DNA of 64,000 bases from Mogibacterium diversum (GTDB lineage Bacteria > Bacillota > Clostridia > Peptostreptococcales > Anaerovoracaceae). Positions within the stretch are counted from its first letter, which is position 1. Each line of letters starts with the position of its first letter. Location: assembly GCF_002998925.1 (NCBI RefSeq), contig NZ_CP027228.1:496001-560000 (forward strand), written 5' to 3'. A program made the position numbers and the translations under genes. The notes under the pieces are model-generated. The model made no database searches. It had not been told where the DNA came from and saw only the letters and a program-made list of their open reading frames with translations. Below are positions 1 through 8,524 of this stretch, one piece after another.

Positions 1-1
1 A

Positions 2-238
2 TGCGAGCTTTGTGGACTTAAGGGTGAGCTCGTTATGATGGACGGAGCATTACGACTCAAGTTCGATCCAGCTACACTTCATCATGCTCACGATATTCTA
101 TCTGGAAAAGCATTACATGGTCAGGATATCTTTGAGAACGAAGGTAGACTCATGAACCTGTTTAAGGATGAGACTTTCAAAGCGAGGAAGGCACATTATA
201 CATCAGTTTGTGAGCCAACTCCATCGCCTTCAAAATAA
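2..238 (+). CDS. C-terminal end of a gene cut by the window edge, product not recognised
   Basis: The reading frame is open from the left edge (frame starting at base 2) to a TAA at 236-238, so only about 78 residues remain. The visible part begins with a Cys-x-x-Cys pair (CELC) and contains a His- and Asp-rich stretch (HHAHDILSGKALHGQDIF). An internal Met at base 35 has no convincing ribosome site, so this is better read as a gene tail than as a 67-residue protein. I do not recognise the family. The Cys pair and histidines could suggest a redox or metal-binding protein, but this is only a guess. A terminator follows at 290. Confidence 0.6.
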   Translation, partial: CELCGLKGELVMMDGALRLKFDPATLHHAHDILSGKALHGQDIFENEGRLMNLFKDETFKARKAHYTSVCEPTPSPSK

Positions 239-289
239 TAGCTGATAAAGGCGATATGCCAAGCCGTATAACCAACACAATATTCAGAT

Positions 290-319
290 AAGGGTGCCTA
301 TGGGTACCCTTATTATTTT
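290..319 (+). terminator. Rho-independent terminator
   Basis: A stem AAGGGTGCC (290-298) pairs with GGTACCCTT (303-311) with one G-T pair, and a T-rich tail ATTATTTT follows. It closes the truncated gene at the left edge and separates it from the ABC-F gene. Confidence 0.8.
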
Positions 320-438
320 GCATAAACTTCTAAATCTTAATATCAGCTTAAGCATTACAATATAGTAGTGATAGTGTATAATTTAGGGACGTGAATTTTG
401 ATAATATATATCTGCATATACAGGAGTAAAAGAGATTA

Positions 439-1995
439 ATGAGTATTTTAACTGTTTCAAACGTTTCACATGGATTCGGTGATAGAGCAATTCTTGAGGA
501 TGTTTCATTTAGGCTTCTTCCAGGAGAGCATGTCGGTTTAATCGGTGCCAATGGTGAAGGAAAGTCTACTTTTATGAATATAATAACTGGCAGTTTACAG
601 CCAGATGAGGGCAAGATTGAGTGGTCAAAGAATGTACGTGTTGGTTATCTTGATCAGCATTCTGTACTCAAGAAGGGCATGACGATTGAAAACGTTTTAG
701 CTAGTGCTTTTGACTATCTATATGATATGGAATCACGTATCACCGATCTGTATATGTCTATGGCTGATGTGGATGAAGAAACTATGAATTCTTATATGGA
801 GGAAGCTGGCACACTTCAGGAACTCCTGACTGCGCATGATTTCTATATGATCGATGCCAAAGTGAGTGAGGTCGCACGTGCGCTAGGGTTAACTGATCTT
901 GGGCTAGACCGCGATGTGTCAGAGCTTTCAGGCGGTCAGCGTACGAAGGTTCTTCTTGGTAAGCTTTTACTAGAGAAGCCTGAGATTTTACTTCTCGATG
1001 AGCCGACCAACTACCTCGACGAGGAACATATCGCCTGGCTGACTAGATACCTACAGGATTACGAAAACGCATTTATCCTAATCTCTCATGAGATTCCATT
1101 TCTAAATAGCGTAATCAATACAATTTATCACATGTATGAAAAGCAGCTTAACAGATATGTCGGCGACTACGATCATTTCCTTGAAGTCTTTGAGATGCAG
1201 AAGGCTCAGAGGGAGGCTGCATATAACAGGCAGCAACAGGAGATTGCAGAGCTTCAGGATTTCGTAAATAGAAATAAAGCCAGGGTTGCCACTAGAAATA
1301 TGGCGATGTCACGTAAGAAGAAACTCGATAACATGGAGCTTATTGAGAAAATTGTCGAGAAGCCTAAGCCAGAGTTTCACTTTGAGTACTCCAAGGCGCC
1401 TGGAAAGTTTATTTTCACGACTAAGGATTTAGTTATCGGATATGATGAACCTTTATCCTCTCCGCTTAATATTTCACTCGAGAGGGGAAGCAGGGTGGTT
1501 CTCACAGGTGCTAATGGAATTGGTAAGACGACACTCCTTAAGAGCCTACTCGGGCTTATCAGTCCACTTTCTGGAACTTCGGAAAGGGGATTCGGTCTTG
1601 AAATCGGCTACTTTGCGCAGGAAGACGGATCTGATGATGACAATACCTGTATTGAGGCTGTGTGGAAAGAATTTCCGTCATATACACAAGCGGAAGTGCG
1701 TGCGGCTCTTGCAAAATGCGGTCTGATGACTAAGCATATCGAGAGCAAGGTTAAAGTGCTGTCTGGAGGAGAGCAGGCAAAGGTTAGGCTGTGCAAAATT
1801 CTAAATCGACCTTCTAACTTGCTAGTGCTCGACGAGCCTACTAACCATTTAGATGTAGATGCTAAAGACGAGTTAAAGAGAGCGCTTAACGAATATAAGG
1901 GTAGCATCTTGATGGTTTGTCACGATCCGTTCTTCTATGAGGATTTAGCTACAGAGATATGGGACTGTACCGAGTGGACTACAAAAGTATTTTAA
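439..1995 (+). CDS. ABC-F family ATPase (ribosome-associated type)
   Basis: Soluble protein of 518 residues with two ABC ATPase domains in tandem and no membrane segment, the layout of ABC-F proteins. These act on the ribosome as translation factors or antibiotic-protection proteins rather than as transporters. Walker A motifs are GANGEGKST (residues 36-44) and a second GANGIGKTT. The signatures are LSGGQRTKV and LSGGEQAKV, and the Walker B segments end in LDEPTN. Between the domains lies the charged, coiled-coil linker expected of the family, containing NKARVATRN. The SD AGGAG at 422-426 supports this ATG. An upstream TATAAT (377-382) may be the -10. Substrate or drug specificity cannot be told from sequence alone; the overall look is YbiT/YkpA-like. 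Confidence 0.93.
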   Translation: MSILTVSNVSHGFGDRAILEDVSFRLLPGEHVGLIGANGEGKSTFMNIITGSLQPDEGKIEWSKNVRVGYLDQHSVLKKGMTIENVLASAFDYLYDMESRITDLYMSMADVDEETMNSYMEEAGTLQELLTAHDFYMIDAKVSEVARALGLTDLGLDRDVSELSGGQRTKVLLGKLLLEKPEILLLDEPTNYLDEEHIAWLTRYLQDYENAFILISHEIPFLNSVINTIYHMYEKQLNRYVGDYDHFLEVFEMQKAQREAAYNRQQQEIAELQDFVNRNKARVATRNMAMSRKKKLDNMELIEKIVEKPKPEFHFEYSKAPGKFIFTTKDLVIGYDEPLSSPLNISLERGSRVVLTGANGIGKTTLLKSLLGLISPLSGTSERGFGLEIGYFAQEDGSDDDNTCIEAVWKEFPSYTQAEVRAALAKCGLMTKHIESKVKVLSGGEQAKVRLCKILNRPSNLLVLDEPTNHLDVDAKDELKRALNEYKGSILMVCHDPFFYEDLATEIWDCTEWTTKVF

Positions 1996-2007
1996 GAGAG
2001 GTGTAAA

Positions 2008-2280
2008 ATGATCAAGATTTACGGTATGATTACTTGTCCAGATTGTTCTTATCTAATGGACCAAATCGCTGGTCTTAAAGATAAATATGAGTATGTAGAG
2101 ATAGGTGAACACGTGCTCAAGATGAAGGAATTTCTTAGACTGCGAGATTCAGATGAAAATGTAGAAATCTTTAAAGATGTAAAAGAAGCGGGAGGTGTTG
2201 GAATTCCTTGCTTTGTATTAGAAAATGGACGTATATCTCTTAATCCAAGTGATGCAGGGCTTGAAGCAAATCCGAGATAA
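2008..2280 (+). CDS. glutaredoxin-like protein
   Basis: Small thioredoxin-fold protein of 90 residues. The N-terminal beta strand leads into a CPDC redox motif (Cys10, Cys13). A GIP segment (Ile66-Pro67) supplies the cis-proline typical of glutaredoxins. It probably handles thiol-disulfide exchange in the cytoplasm. It starts 12 bases after the ABC-F stop with an AGAGGTG ribosome site, so the two genes may be co-transcribed. The C-terminal half is unusual in containing a second Cys right after the cis-Pro (Pro67-Cys68). Electron donor and target are unknown. Confidence 0.85.
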   Translation: MIKIYGMITCPDCSYLMDQIAGLKDKYEYVEIGEHVLKMKEFLRLRDSDENVEIFKDVKEAGGVGIPCFVLENGRISLNPSDAGLEANPR

Positions 2281-2381
2281 GATAGGGCATAATAGCTCTC
2301 ACAAAATATGAAATTTTAGACTGTTTGTGATATATTATTAGTATACTTATAGCTTATTTGCAGCATTTCGAGGAGATTTAC

Positions 2382-3428
2382 ATGAATTCATTTAAAACCA
2401 AATTACCGGGACTAATCGTATGCCTTGCGATTGCCATACCAGCCTGGTTACTTGGTAAATTCGTACCGGTTGTTGGCGGACCGGTTTTTTCAATTCTTCT
2501 AGGTATGGTTATTACTCTTTTTTGGACTGATAAAGGCAGATTTGGTCAGGGGATAAAGTTTACTTCAAAGTATATCCTGCAGATGGCAGTTGTGTTATTA
2601 GGGTTTGGACTTAATTTAGGGGTCATACTCGATACTGGTGCCCAGTCACTGCCGATTATTGTATGCACAATTTCGACATCCCTTGTACTAGCATACATGA
2701 TGCATAAGATTATGAAGGTAGATGTAAATTCAGCTACACTTGTAGGAGTCGGTTCATCTATATGTGGAGGATCTGCAATTGCAGCAACAGCGCCTGTAAT
2801 TGATGCTACTGATGATGAGGTAGCGCAGTCAATCTCGGTTATATTCTTCTTTAATGTTATTGCAGCGCTGATATTTCCAATATTTGGCCATATGATTGGA
2901 ATGAGCACGACTAGCGGGGATGCATTTGGAATTTTTGCTGGAACTGCTGTAAATGACACATCTTCGGTTACAGCAGCTGCGTCTACGTGGGACAGTATGT
3001 GGCACCTTGGAACTCAGTCGCTCGATAAAGCCGTAACAGTTAAGCTCACAAGAACACTAGCGATAATTCCAATTACACTAGTACTTGCAGTATATACAGC
3101 GAAAAAGAAAAGTAACACTTGTGGCAAAGCCGAAAGTGAAAATTCATTTAGCCTAAAGCGCGCATTTCCGATGTTTGTACTTTACTTTATAGTTGCTTCC
3201 TTGATAACGACTATAGTTGTATCAGCTGGAGTAGATGCAAGGGTTTTCGAACCACTTAAGACACTCAGCAAATTTCTTATAGTCATGGCCATGGGAGCAA
3301 TAGGTCTAAATAGCAACGTAGTGAAGCTTATAAAGACAGGAGGAAAACCGCTTGTTCTTGGGGCAATTTGCTGGGCAGGCATTACGATAGTGAGTCTTAT
3401 TCTTCAGCATGTATTGGGACTCTGGTAG
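2382..3428 (+). CDS. YeiH/UPF0324-type putative sulfate exporter membrane protein
   Basis: Integral membrane protein of 348 residues with about ten hydrophobic segments, matching the YeiH/YadS (UPF0324) family often labelled 'putative sulfate exporter'. Family-typical stretches include GVGSSICGGSAIAA and GTAVNDTSSVTAAA, and the C-terminal AMGAIGLNSN. The frame is open eight codons upstream to a TTG at 2358, but the SD GAGGAG (2369-2374) sits correctly for the ATG at 2382, so that start is chosen. The substrate has not been firmly established for this family; the sulfate label is inherited from annotation tradition. Confidence 0.88.
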   Translation: MNSFKTKLPGLIVCLAIAIPAWLLGKFVPVVGGPVFSILLGMVITLFWTDKGRFGQGIKFTSKYILQMAVVLLGFGLNLGVILDTGAQSLPIIVCTISTSLVLAYMMHKIMKVDVNSATLVGVGSSICGGSAIAATAPVIDATDDEVAQSISVIFFFNVIAALIFPIFGHMIGMSTTSGDAFGIFAGTAVNDTSSVTAAASTWDSMWHLGTQSLDKAVTVKLTRTLAIIPITLVLAVYTAKKKSNTCGKAESENSFSLKRAFPMFVLYFIVASLITTIVVSAGVDARVFEPLKTLSKFLIVMAMGAIGLNSNVVKLIKTGGKPLVLGAICWAGITIVSLILQHVLGLW

Positions 3429-3490
3429 AGATATTTAGATATTTTTCATAAGTATGCATATACAAATTTCAAATCATAATGATTGACGAT

Positions 3491-3546
3491 AGCCTGAACG
3501 TTAACAGGGAGTTGTATTCTCTGTTGACTGATCAGGCTTTTTATTT
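3491..3546 (+). terminator. Rho-independent terminator
   Basis: AGCCTGA (3491-3497) pairs with TCAGGCT (3532-3538), with a further inner pairing AACAGGGAG/TCTCTGTT, followed by TTTTTATTT. It terminates the YeiH-type gene. Confidence 0.85.
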
Positions 3547-3573
3547 ACTGTAAGTAACAATAATCTAGTATGC

Positions 3574-3591
3574 GTCACAATGTGGCGTGAC
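3574..3591. promoter_or_regulatory. 18-base inverted repeat, candidate operator
   Basis: GTCAC (3574-3578) and GTGAC (3587-3591) form an inverted repeat with an 8-base spacer, upstream of the wall-anchored protein gene. The symmetry resembles a dimeric regulator site, but no regulator is identifiable. Confidence 0.3.
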
Positions 3592-3690
3592 AATAGGATT
3601 GTAATATTTAGTTAAATTGTGGAAAAGTTGTAATAAATTTAAATAAATTATGTGTAGATTTTTTATTGATATGATGTTAAAATTTTTCAT

Positions 3691-3733
3691 GGGTTAGTTT
3701 AAGCGAACTAACTTGGTTTTCTTATATTAACCC
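3691..3733 (+). promoter_or_regulatory. leader with two mutually exclusive stem-loops
   Basis: GTTAGTT (3693-3699) can pair with AACTAAC (3706-3712), while GGGTTA (3691-3696) can instead pair with TTAACCC (3727-3733). The two helices share the GTTA strand, so they compete. The element lies about 60-100 bases upstream of the start codon at 3796, inside the likely untranslated leader. Confidence 0.35.
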
Positions 3734-3795
3734 AGCAGTATTATTTAACACGCTTTTGCATTGCATGTATTTATTCATTAAGGAGGAATAAGTAG

Positions 3796-6237
3796 ATGAA
3801 GAAAAATTGGTCGAAGAAGCTTCTTACCGCAGCCTTAACGTCCAGTATGTTGTTCAGCATGGGTGCCGCTAACTCTTTTGCGGTTACAGGTGACCAGGTT
3901 GCTAAGGACAAAGTATATACGGGCTCCGGTAGAGTAACTGAGGATCCGCATTCTATATGGAGTGGTTACGATATCAGTCTTAAGATGGAAGTAAAAGATG
4001 GAGTTATCAAGTCTATAGAGTGCACTCCCGCTGCAAATATGGATCGAATGAACAGAGGATATGTGGATTTAACAAGAATGCAGCTAGGAACACTTGTTGG
4101 TAAGCCAGCTACGTTAAGTTCTGTTAACGGGTTAGTTGATTCTAATACTGGTGCGACATATTCACTCAAGGGAGCGAAGAGGATCGCTGTTAAGATGATG
4201 CAGGATGCCGAAGCTAAGGAGAGCGGAACCACACCTGTAAATCCTGGTAACAATGAGAATCCAAACCCTAATCCAAATCCTGGAAATAATAACCCAACAC
4301 CAGGAAATAACACAGATCCAAAGACAGGCATAGATGCGATAGCCGATAATGATTATATATACGGCAAGATCAACCTAGCATATGCTGATTTCTACTATGG
4401 TGAGCTTAACAATATAAGGAATGGAATTCAGAGTATGGATCTGAATGCTGAAGATAAGGCTGCAAGCATGAGGGGTGCAGGGCAGTACGATGCAGTGACA
4501 AGTGCTACAAAGGTAAAGTCAAAGAGATTCCCAACTACTTACTTTGAGGAAAAGGAAAACGGCGTTGAAATCCTTGGCATAAAGGATGCTAATGTTGCAA
4601 TCAGAAAGAGTCTATATGTTGAGGCGATGAAGGCAATCAAAGAAGGCAAGTCTTCCAACAACCCTCTACTAAACCTTGTCAAGAATTTCAAGGCAAATGA
4701 AGATCCTGCAGCTGCTTCCTATGAGTATAAGGTTCTTAATGGTGATGGAACACTATCAGCTACAACCACACAGGAAGTGCTCGATCCTGATGCAAAGGTA
4801 ACAGTTGAGACTGGACGTGCTTGGGGCCACTACCTAGTAAACGTTGATTCCAAAAAGATTCCTAAGGTTGATGAAATCGAAGGAATTATCGTTAAGACTA
4901 GTGATGGTAAGCAGTATGGTATGGAGCATCTTGAAAATATCTGGCTTCGTCCAAACGAGTTCTCGTTCGCCGTAAAGAAGGGTTTCGTTGAGCCACACGG
5001 TAATACCGTTGATTATAAGCGTCACGAGGATCTACAGGGTAAGAGAATAACTCAGATTCGCTATCTAGTAAGAGATAAAGCTGATCTTGTTATCAACACT
5101 AATGTACTTTGCAAGACACTTCTGGATGAAAAGTATGGAGCTACTATAAATGATGCTGAGTTCAAGGACGGTGTTACTGTAACATCTGATGTTAAGACTC
5201 CTCAGGGAAGCAACTATAGGATAGCAGCTATTTACAAGGGTAGAAATACTCTTGAGCAGGGCAAGGACTACACAGTATCCGGTAACAAGATATCCATCAA
5301 GGAAACAGACAAAACTGGAATGGGCACATATATAGTTGTTTACGAAGATGAGAACTTTGCTGACATCGAAGCATCTTTCAATTTGAGATCTAAGTACCAT
5401 GATGGTGAAGTTAAACTAGTAGATAATAAGCTGACACTTCCAGAAGGTCTTTCGCAGGAAGACTATGCATCATCAATCAGCACAGTTCTTATTGATGGAA
5501 AGAGAGTTAAAGGCCGTGATTTAATGAAGGCTATCTTTAATGCAGATGGAACAGTTAATTTCGATGGAAAGCTAAAGGGTAAAGACGGTTCTGAGACTCC
5601 AATCTTCAAAAAAGGTGCAGCTGGTATCTATACTATCGAACTTAAATCAGATAGACATCCAAGTGTAAAGGAAATGATCATTGCTCCTGGGACTAAGGAT
5701 GTTGAGGTTAAAAAGATTGATTCTGAACATGCTATTAAGAAAATCTTCCTCGGTTATAACGTTGCTGGATATAATCTAAACGATTATGATTATGAGGCGT
5801 ATGATATTTCTCTAAGAGATGGTTCAGATAACAAGGTTCAGCCAGAGGCTGGTAAGAAGGTTAAAGTTCAGCTTGAGCTTAAGAAGGTAGATCCTGAAAA
5901 GCTTGTTATCCTCCACGATAAGGGAAATAAGCAGCTTGAGGAAATCAAGGACTTCAAGATTATCGATGGAAAGAAGATTGAGTTTGAAGCTGATCATTTC
6001 TCGAACTTCTTCTTTGCAAATAAGAAGCCAGCAAACTCATCAGCAATTAATAATGCTTCTGCTCACAGGTCAAATCAAGGCCATGTTGCAAAGGCTACAA
6101 AGCATGGAAAGTCAACTAGCAGAGTAGTTAAGACTGGTGACTCAAGCTCAGTAATTTTATACTCACTAAGTATACTTGTTGCTACAATGCTCGCTGCTGT
6201 TACAGTTTATGCTAGAAGAAAGAGCAACGAGAAGTAG
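3796..6237 (+). CDS. wall-anchored surface protein with FMN-binding domain and Tp47-like domains
   Basis: Precursor of 813 residues. Residues 1-29 form a signal peptide ending near SFA. Residues about 38-140 look like an FMN-binding domain, with the flavin-attachment motif D115-S-N-T-G-A-T121 (Dxx[ST]GAT), where ApbE-type transferases link FMN to the threonine. A Pro/Asn/Gly linker follows (about 147-175). From about 185 the sequence resembles Treponema pallidum Tp47: the YADFYYGEL and YDAVTSAT segments match Tp47 domain a, and the later KYHDGEV region matches its Ig-like part. The C-terminus has VKTGD, a hydrophobic span and RRKSNEK, a sortase-type wall anchor. SD AAGGAGG is strong. Inference: an extracellular flavoprotein in cell-surface redox. 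Tp47 similarity is from memory; a penicillin-binding role is not implied. Confidence 0.72.
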   Translation: MKKNWSKKLLTAALTSSMLFSMGAANSFAVTGDQVAKDKVYTGSGRVTEDPHSIWSGYDISLKMEVKDGVIKSIECTPAANMDRMNRGYVDLTRMQLGTLVGKPATLSSVNGLVDSNTGATYSLKGAKRIAVKMMQDAEAKESGTTPVNPGNNENPNPNPNPGNNNPTPGNNTDPKTGIDAIADNDYIYGKINLAYADFYYGELNNIRNGIQSMDLNAEDKAASMRGAGQYDAVTSATKVKSKRFPTTYFEEKENGVEILGIKDANVAIRKSLYVEAMKAIKEGKSSNNPLLNLVKNFKANEDPAAASYEYKVLNGDGTLSATTTQEVLDPDAKVTVETGRAWGHYLVNVDSKKIPKVDEIEGIIVKTSDGKQYGMEHLENIWLRPNEFSFAVKKGFVEPHGNTVDYKRHEDLQGKRITQIRYLVRDKADLVINTNVLCKTLLDEKYGATINDAEFKDGVTVTSDVKTPQGSNYRIAAIYKGRNTLEQGKDYTVSGNKISIKETDKTGMGTYIVVYEDENFADIEASFNLRSKYHDGEVKLVDNKLTLPEGLSQEDYASSISTVLIDGKRVKGRDLMKAIFNADGTVNFDGKLKGKDGSETPIFKKGAAGIYTIELKSDRHPSVKEMIIAPGTKDVEVKKIDSEHAIKKIFLGYNVAGYNLNDYDYEAYDISLRDGSDNKVQPEAGKKVKVQLELKKVDPEKLVILHDKGNKQLEEIKDFKIIDGKKIEFEADHFSNFFFANKKPANSSAINNASAHRSNQGHVAKATKHGKSTSRVVKTGDSSSVILYSLSILVATMLAAVTVYARRKSNEK

Positions 6238-6302
6238 AGAATACGCTACTAACACTCAAAGTAAATTATAGATGATATGCTTAACTATATTATCTAAACT
6301 AA

Positions 6303-6350
6303 AACAATCCTGGTCATACAGTATTCTGTAGACCAGGATTGTTGTTTGTT
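6303..6350. terminator. bidirectional terminator between convergent genes
   Basis: A perfect long stem AACAATCCTGGTC/GACCAGGATTGTT (about 6303-6343) with inner ATACAG/CTGTA pairing is followed on the plus strand by TGTTTGTT. On the minus strand the stem is followed by TTTTAGTTT. It serves both the surface-protein gene and the convergent MATE gene. Confidence 0.9.
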
Positions 6351-6366
6351 CAACTTAATTTTAAAT

Positions 6367-7716
6367 CTAATAGTCGTATCGTTTACGCATTAATGATAAG
6401 GAAACGACTGAAATTATAAATGCTACGATTTCTGAAAGTGGATTTGACCACCAGATACCTTCAATTCCCATTATCACAGGTAAGAAAATCACAAACGAAA
6501 GCTTAAATATGAAAGTTCTAAGGAACGATATTATCGCTGAAAGCCATCCGTTACTTAGTGCGGTAAAGAATGATGAAGTAAACACATTGATGCCAAGAAT
6601 CACAAAGCATATAGTGGTGATTCTCATAGCATGAACAGTCATATTCGTTAGCGTAACATCGTAACCGACAAATAAGCTTGAAAGTGGTCTAGCAAATACC
6701 TCTCCGACGATCAGCATTACGAATCCTGTGAATGTTAATAGCTTGAAGCTCTTATTAAGTATATTTCGTAATTCACTTGGATTTTTAGCACCATAATGAT
6801 AACCAATGATAGGAGCACAACCCATAGAGTAACCGATGTAAATCGCTGCAAATATAAATAACACGTACATTAGAACGCCATAAGCAGCAACACCATCAGA
6901 GCCTACGTATTTAATAAGCTGTACATTATAAAACATACTTACAAATGAAGAAGTGATGCTCGTAACCATTTCCGAAATTCCGTTGCTACAAGCTTTAAGG
7001 ATAGGCTTAATTTCAAGTTTACATCTTACGAGACTCAAAAGACTGGAGTTAGGTTTGATGAAGTAAATTATAGGTATAATCGCACCTACAGCTTCGCTAA
7101 TGCCTGTAGCAATAGCAGCACCTGCAACACCCCAGCCAAAAACATATATAAATAGTGCGTCAAGCACGATATTAGAGAGGCCCGCGATTACAGTGCATAG
7201 AAGTCCAAGATGAGGCTTTTCAGCAACGATTAGAAAATCCTGAAAGCAGTTTTGTAGCATGAAGAATACATTAAAGTACATGCTTATTCTTCCATATGTA
7301 ACGCAGTCACTTATCATGTTAGAGTCAGCACCGAGTGCTAAACATATATTCTCCATAAACACATACGCTAAGATGCATATAAAAATTCCGGCTATCGTGG
7401 TAGCGCCTATAAGCACAGAAAAATATTGATTTGCGCGGTCTCTTCGCTGTTCACCGAGAGTCTTAGCTACAAGTGCTGCTCCACCAGTACCAATCATGAA
7501 TCCTATCGCACCTACAATCATTTCGACTGGCATGACGAGATTTATAGAAGCGAAAGCCGTCTTTCCTACAACATTAGACACAAAAAGACCATCTACTATT
7601 CCATAAACTGAAGTGAATACCATCATACCTATAGAAGGAAGGACGAATCTTATCAACTTAAAATAAGTGAAATGGTCTGATAATTGAATTTTGTTACGTT
7701 TAATCTTAGTCTCCAT
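6367..7716 (-). CDS. MATE family efflux transporter
   Basis: Integral membrane protein of 449 residues with about twelve hydrophobic segments in two homologous halves, typical of MATE exporters that expel drugs or metabolites using a sodium or proton gradient. Recognisable features are the N-terminal FVLPSIGMMVFTSVYGIVDGLFVSN and the MIGTGGAALVAKTLGE loop. It is last in a minus-strand group with the two YibE/F genes and lies 46 bases after them. The ATG has no Shine-Dalgarno sequence. Instead a TTTACA-N16-TAAAAT element ends only six bases before the ATG, suggesting a leaderless transcript. Substrate unknown. Confidence 0.92.
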   Translation of the reverse strand: METKIKRNKIQLSDHFTYFKLIRFVLPSIGMMVFTSVYGIVDGLFVSNVVGKTAFASINLVMPVEMIVGAIGFMIGTGGAALVAKTLGEQRRDRANQYFSVLIGATTIAGIFICILAYVFMENICLALGADSNMISDCVTYGRISMYFNVFFMLQNCFQDFLIVAEKPHLGLLCTVIAGLSNIVLDALFIYVFGWGVAGAAIATGISEAVGAIIPIIYFIKPNSSLLSLVRCKLEIKPILKACSNGISEMVTSITSSFVSMFYNVQLIKYVGSDGVAAYGVLMYVLFIFAAIYIGYSMGCAPIIGYHYGAKNPSELRNILNKSFKLLTFTGFVMLIVGEVFARPLSSLFVGYDVTLTNMTVHAMRITTICFVILGINVFTSSFFTALSNGWLSAIISFLRTFIFKLSFVIFLPVIMGIEGIWWSNPLSEIVAFIISVVSLSLMRKRYDY

Positions 7717-7722
7717 ATATTT

Positions 7723-7750
7723 ATTTTACATGAGTGTTAATAAATGTAAA
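7723..7750 (-). promoter_or_regulatory. possible promoter giving a leaderless MATE transcript
   Basis: On the minus strand TTTACA (7745-7750) and TAAAAT (7723-7728) are separated by 16 bases, and only six bases separate the -10 from the ATG at 7716. No ribosome-binding sequence is present. Confidence 0.4.
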
Positions 7751-7762
7751 TACACGCACTCG

Positions 7763-8524
7763 CTAATCCGCTACATTCCTATGGAACATGAACCGAGAAG
7801 CAACATATGAAGAAATAGGGATTATTACAACCGTTCCTATTGCACTGATCATAATTGCAATGAGCTCTTGGGTAAAATCTTTAGAGTTGATTAATGTGCC
7901 CCAAGAGTAGAATTTTAGGAAACTAATGCACATAATCATGAACTCTCCTGCAAATATAAAAAATAGTGTATTAACATTAGAGCTTAGTATCTTGCAACCG
8001 ATGTTCATGCCTGACTCAATGATTTCTGAACGGTTTGCATTCGGATTATGCCTTATAATCTCATAAGTCCCTGAACATATTGCTACGGCAGTATCTATCA
8101 ATCCACCAATAAGAATAACTATAAAGACTGCTACCTGAACTAATTTCATATTAATTCCGATGTCTTCCTCGTATCCATTTGAAGGTTGTATTTTGACATC
8201 ACCGACTATTCCAAAACCCTGAAGATGAGCATGTGTTATGATAAAAGCTATAAAAAATGAGGACAGAACAAGAACTATAACAACTGAAATAAATGCAGAA
8301 ACTGTTTTGATATTGTTCTCATTCTGGTAAAAAACTGTCGTAGCCGTAATTAGAATAACAGCGATGGTCGTTGTAAACACGATGTTGAATCCAAGATAGA
8401 TGAGTTCTATGAGCACGGCGAATATTGTTACATTAATTGCAGTTGTCATAAGTGATTTGGCAGTTCGATCACCTCCTGCAAGGAGAGAGAGGAGTACGAA
8501 TACAATGATAAGAACTTTAATCAT
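7763..8524 (-). CDS. YibE/F family membrane protein (second of a pair)
   Basis: Membrane protein of 253 residues with about seven hydrophobic segments, matching the YibE/F family. The polar segments GLIDTAVAICSG and the loop EIIRHNPNANRSEIIESGMNIG, followed by SSNVNTLFFIFAG, are family features. Its start overlaps the end of the upstream partner by eight bases, so the two are translationally coupled and probably form one complex. SD AAGGAG-like sequence lies inside the partner gene. Function of YibE/F is not established; export of a small molecule is the usual suggestion. Proximity to a MATE gene hints at a common transport theme, but this is weak. Confidence 0.82.
   Translation of the reverse strand: MIKVLIIVFVLLSLLAGGDRTAKSLMTTAINVTIFAVLIELIYLGFNIVFTTTIAVILITATTVFYQNENNIKTVSAFISVVIVLVLSSFFIAFIITHAHLQGFGIVGDVKIQPSNGYEEDIGINMKLVQVAVFIVILIGGLIDTAVAICSGTYEIIRHNPNANRSEIIESGMNIGCKILSSNVNTLFFIFAGEFMIMCISFLKFYSWGTLINSKDFTQELIAIMISAIGTVVIIPISSYVASRFMFHRNVAD

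Larger units (their letters stand above)
3429..3795. other. intergenic region with terminator, palindrome and structured leader
   Basis: This gap holds the terminator of the YeiH-type gene, an 18-base inverted repeat and a leader with two competing stem-loops, each listed separately. No open frame in it looks like a gene. The sequence between about 3595 and 3690 is very AT-rich and probably carries the promoter of the surface-protein gene, but no good -35/-10 pair could be picked with confidence. Confidence 0.6.

Noticed and set aside
2358..2381. Upstream TTG start of the YeiH-type gene
   Set aside because: The SD lies between the TTG and ATG 2382 and fits only the latter.
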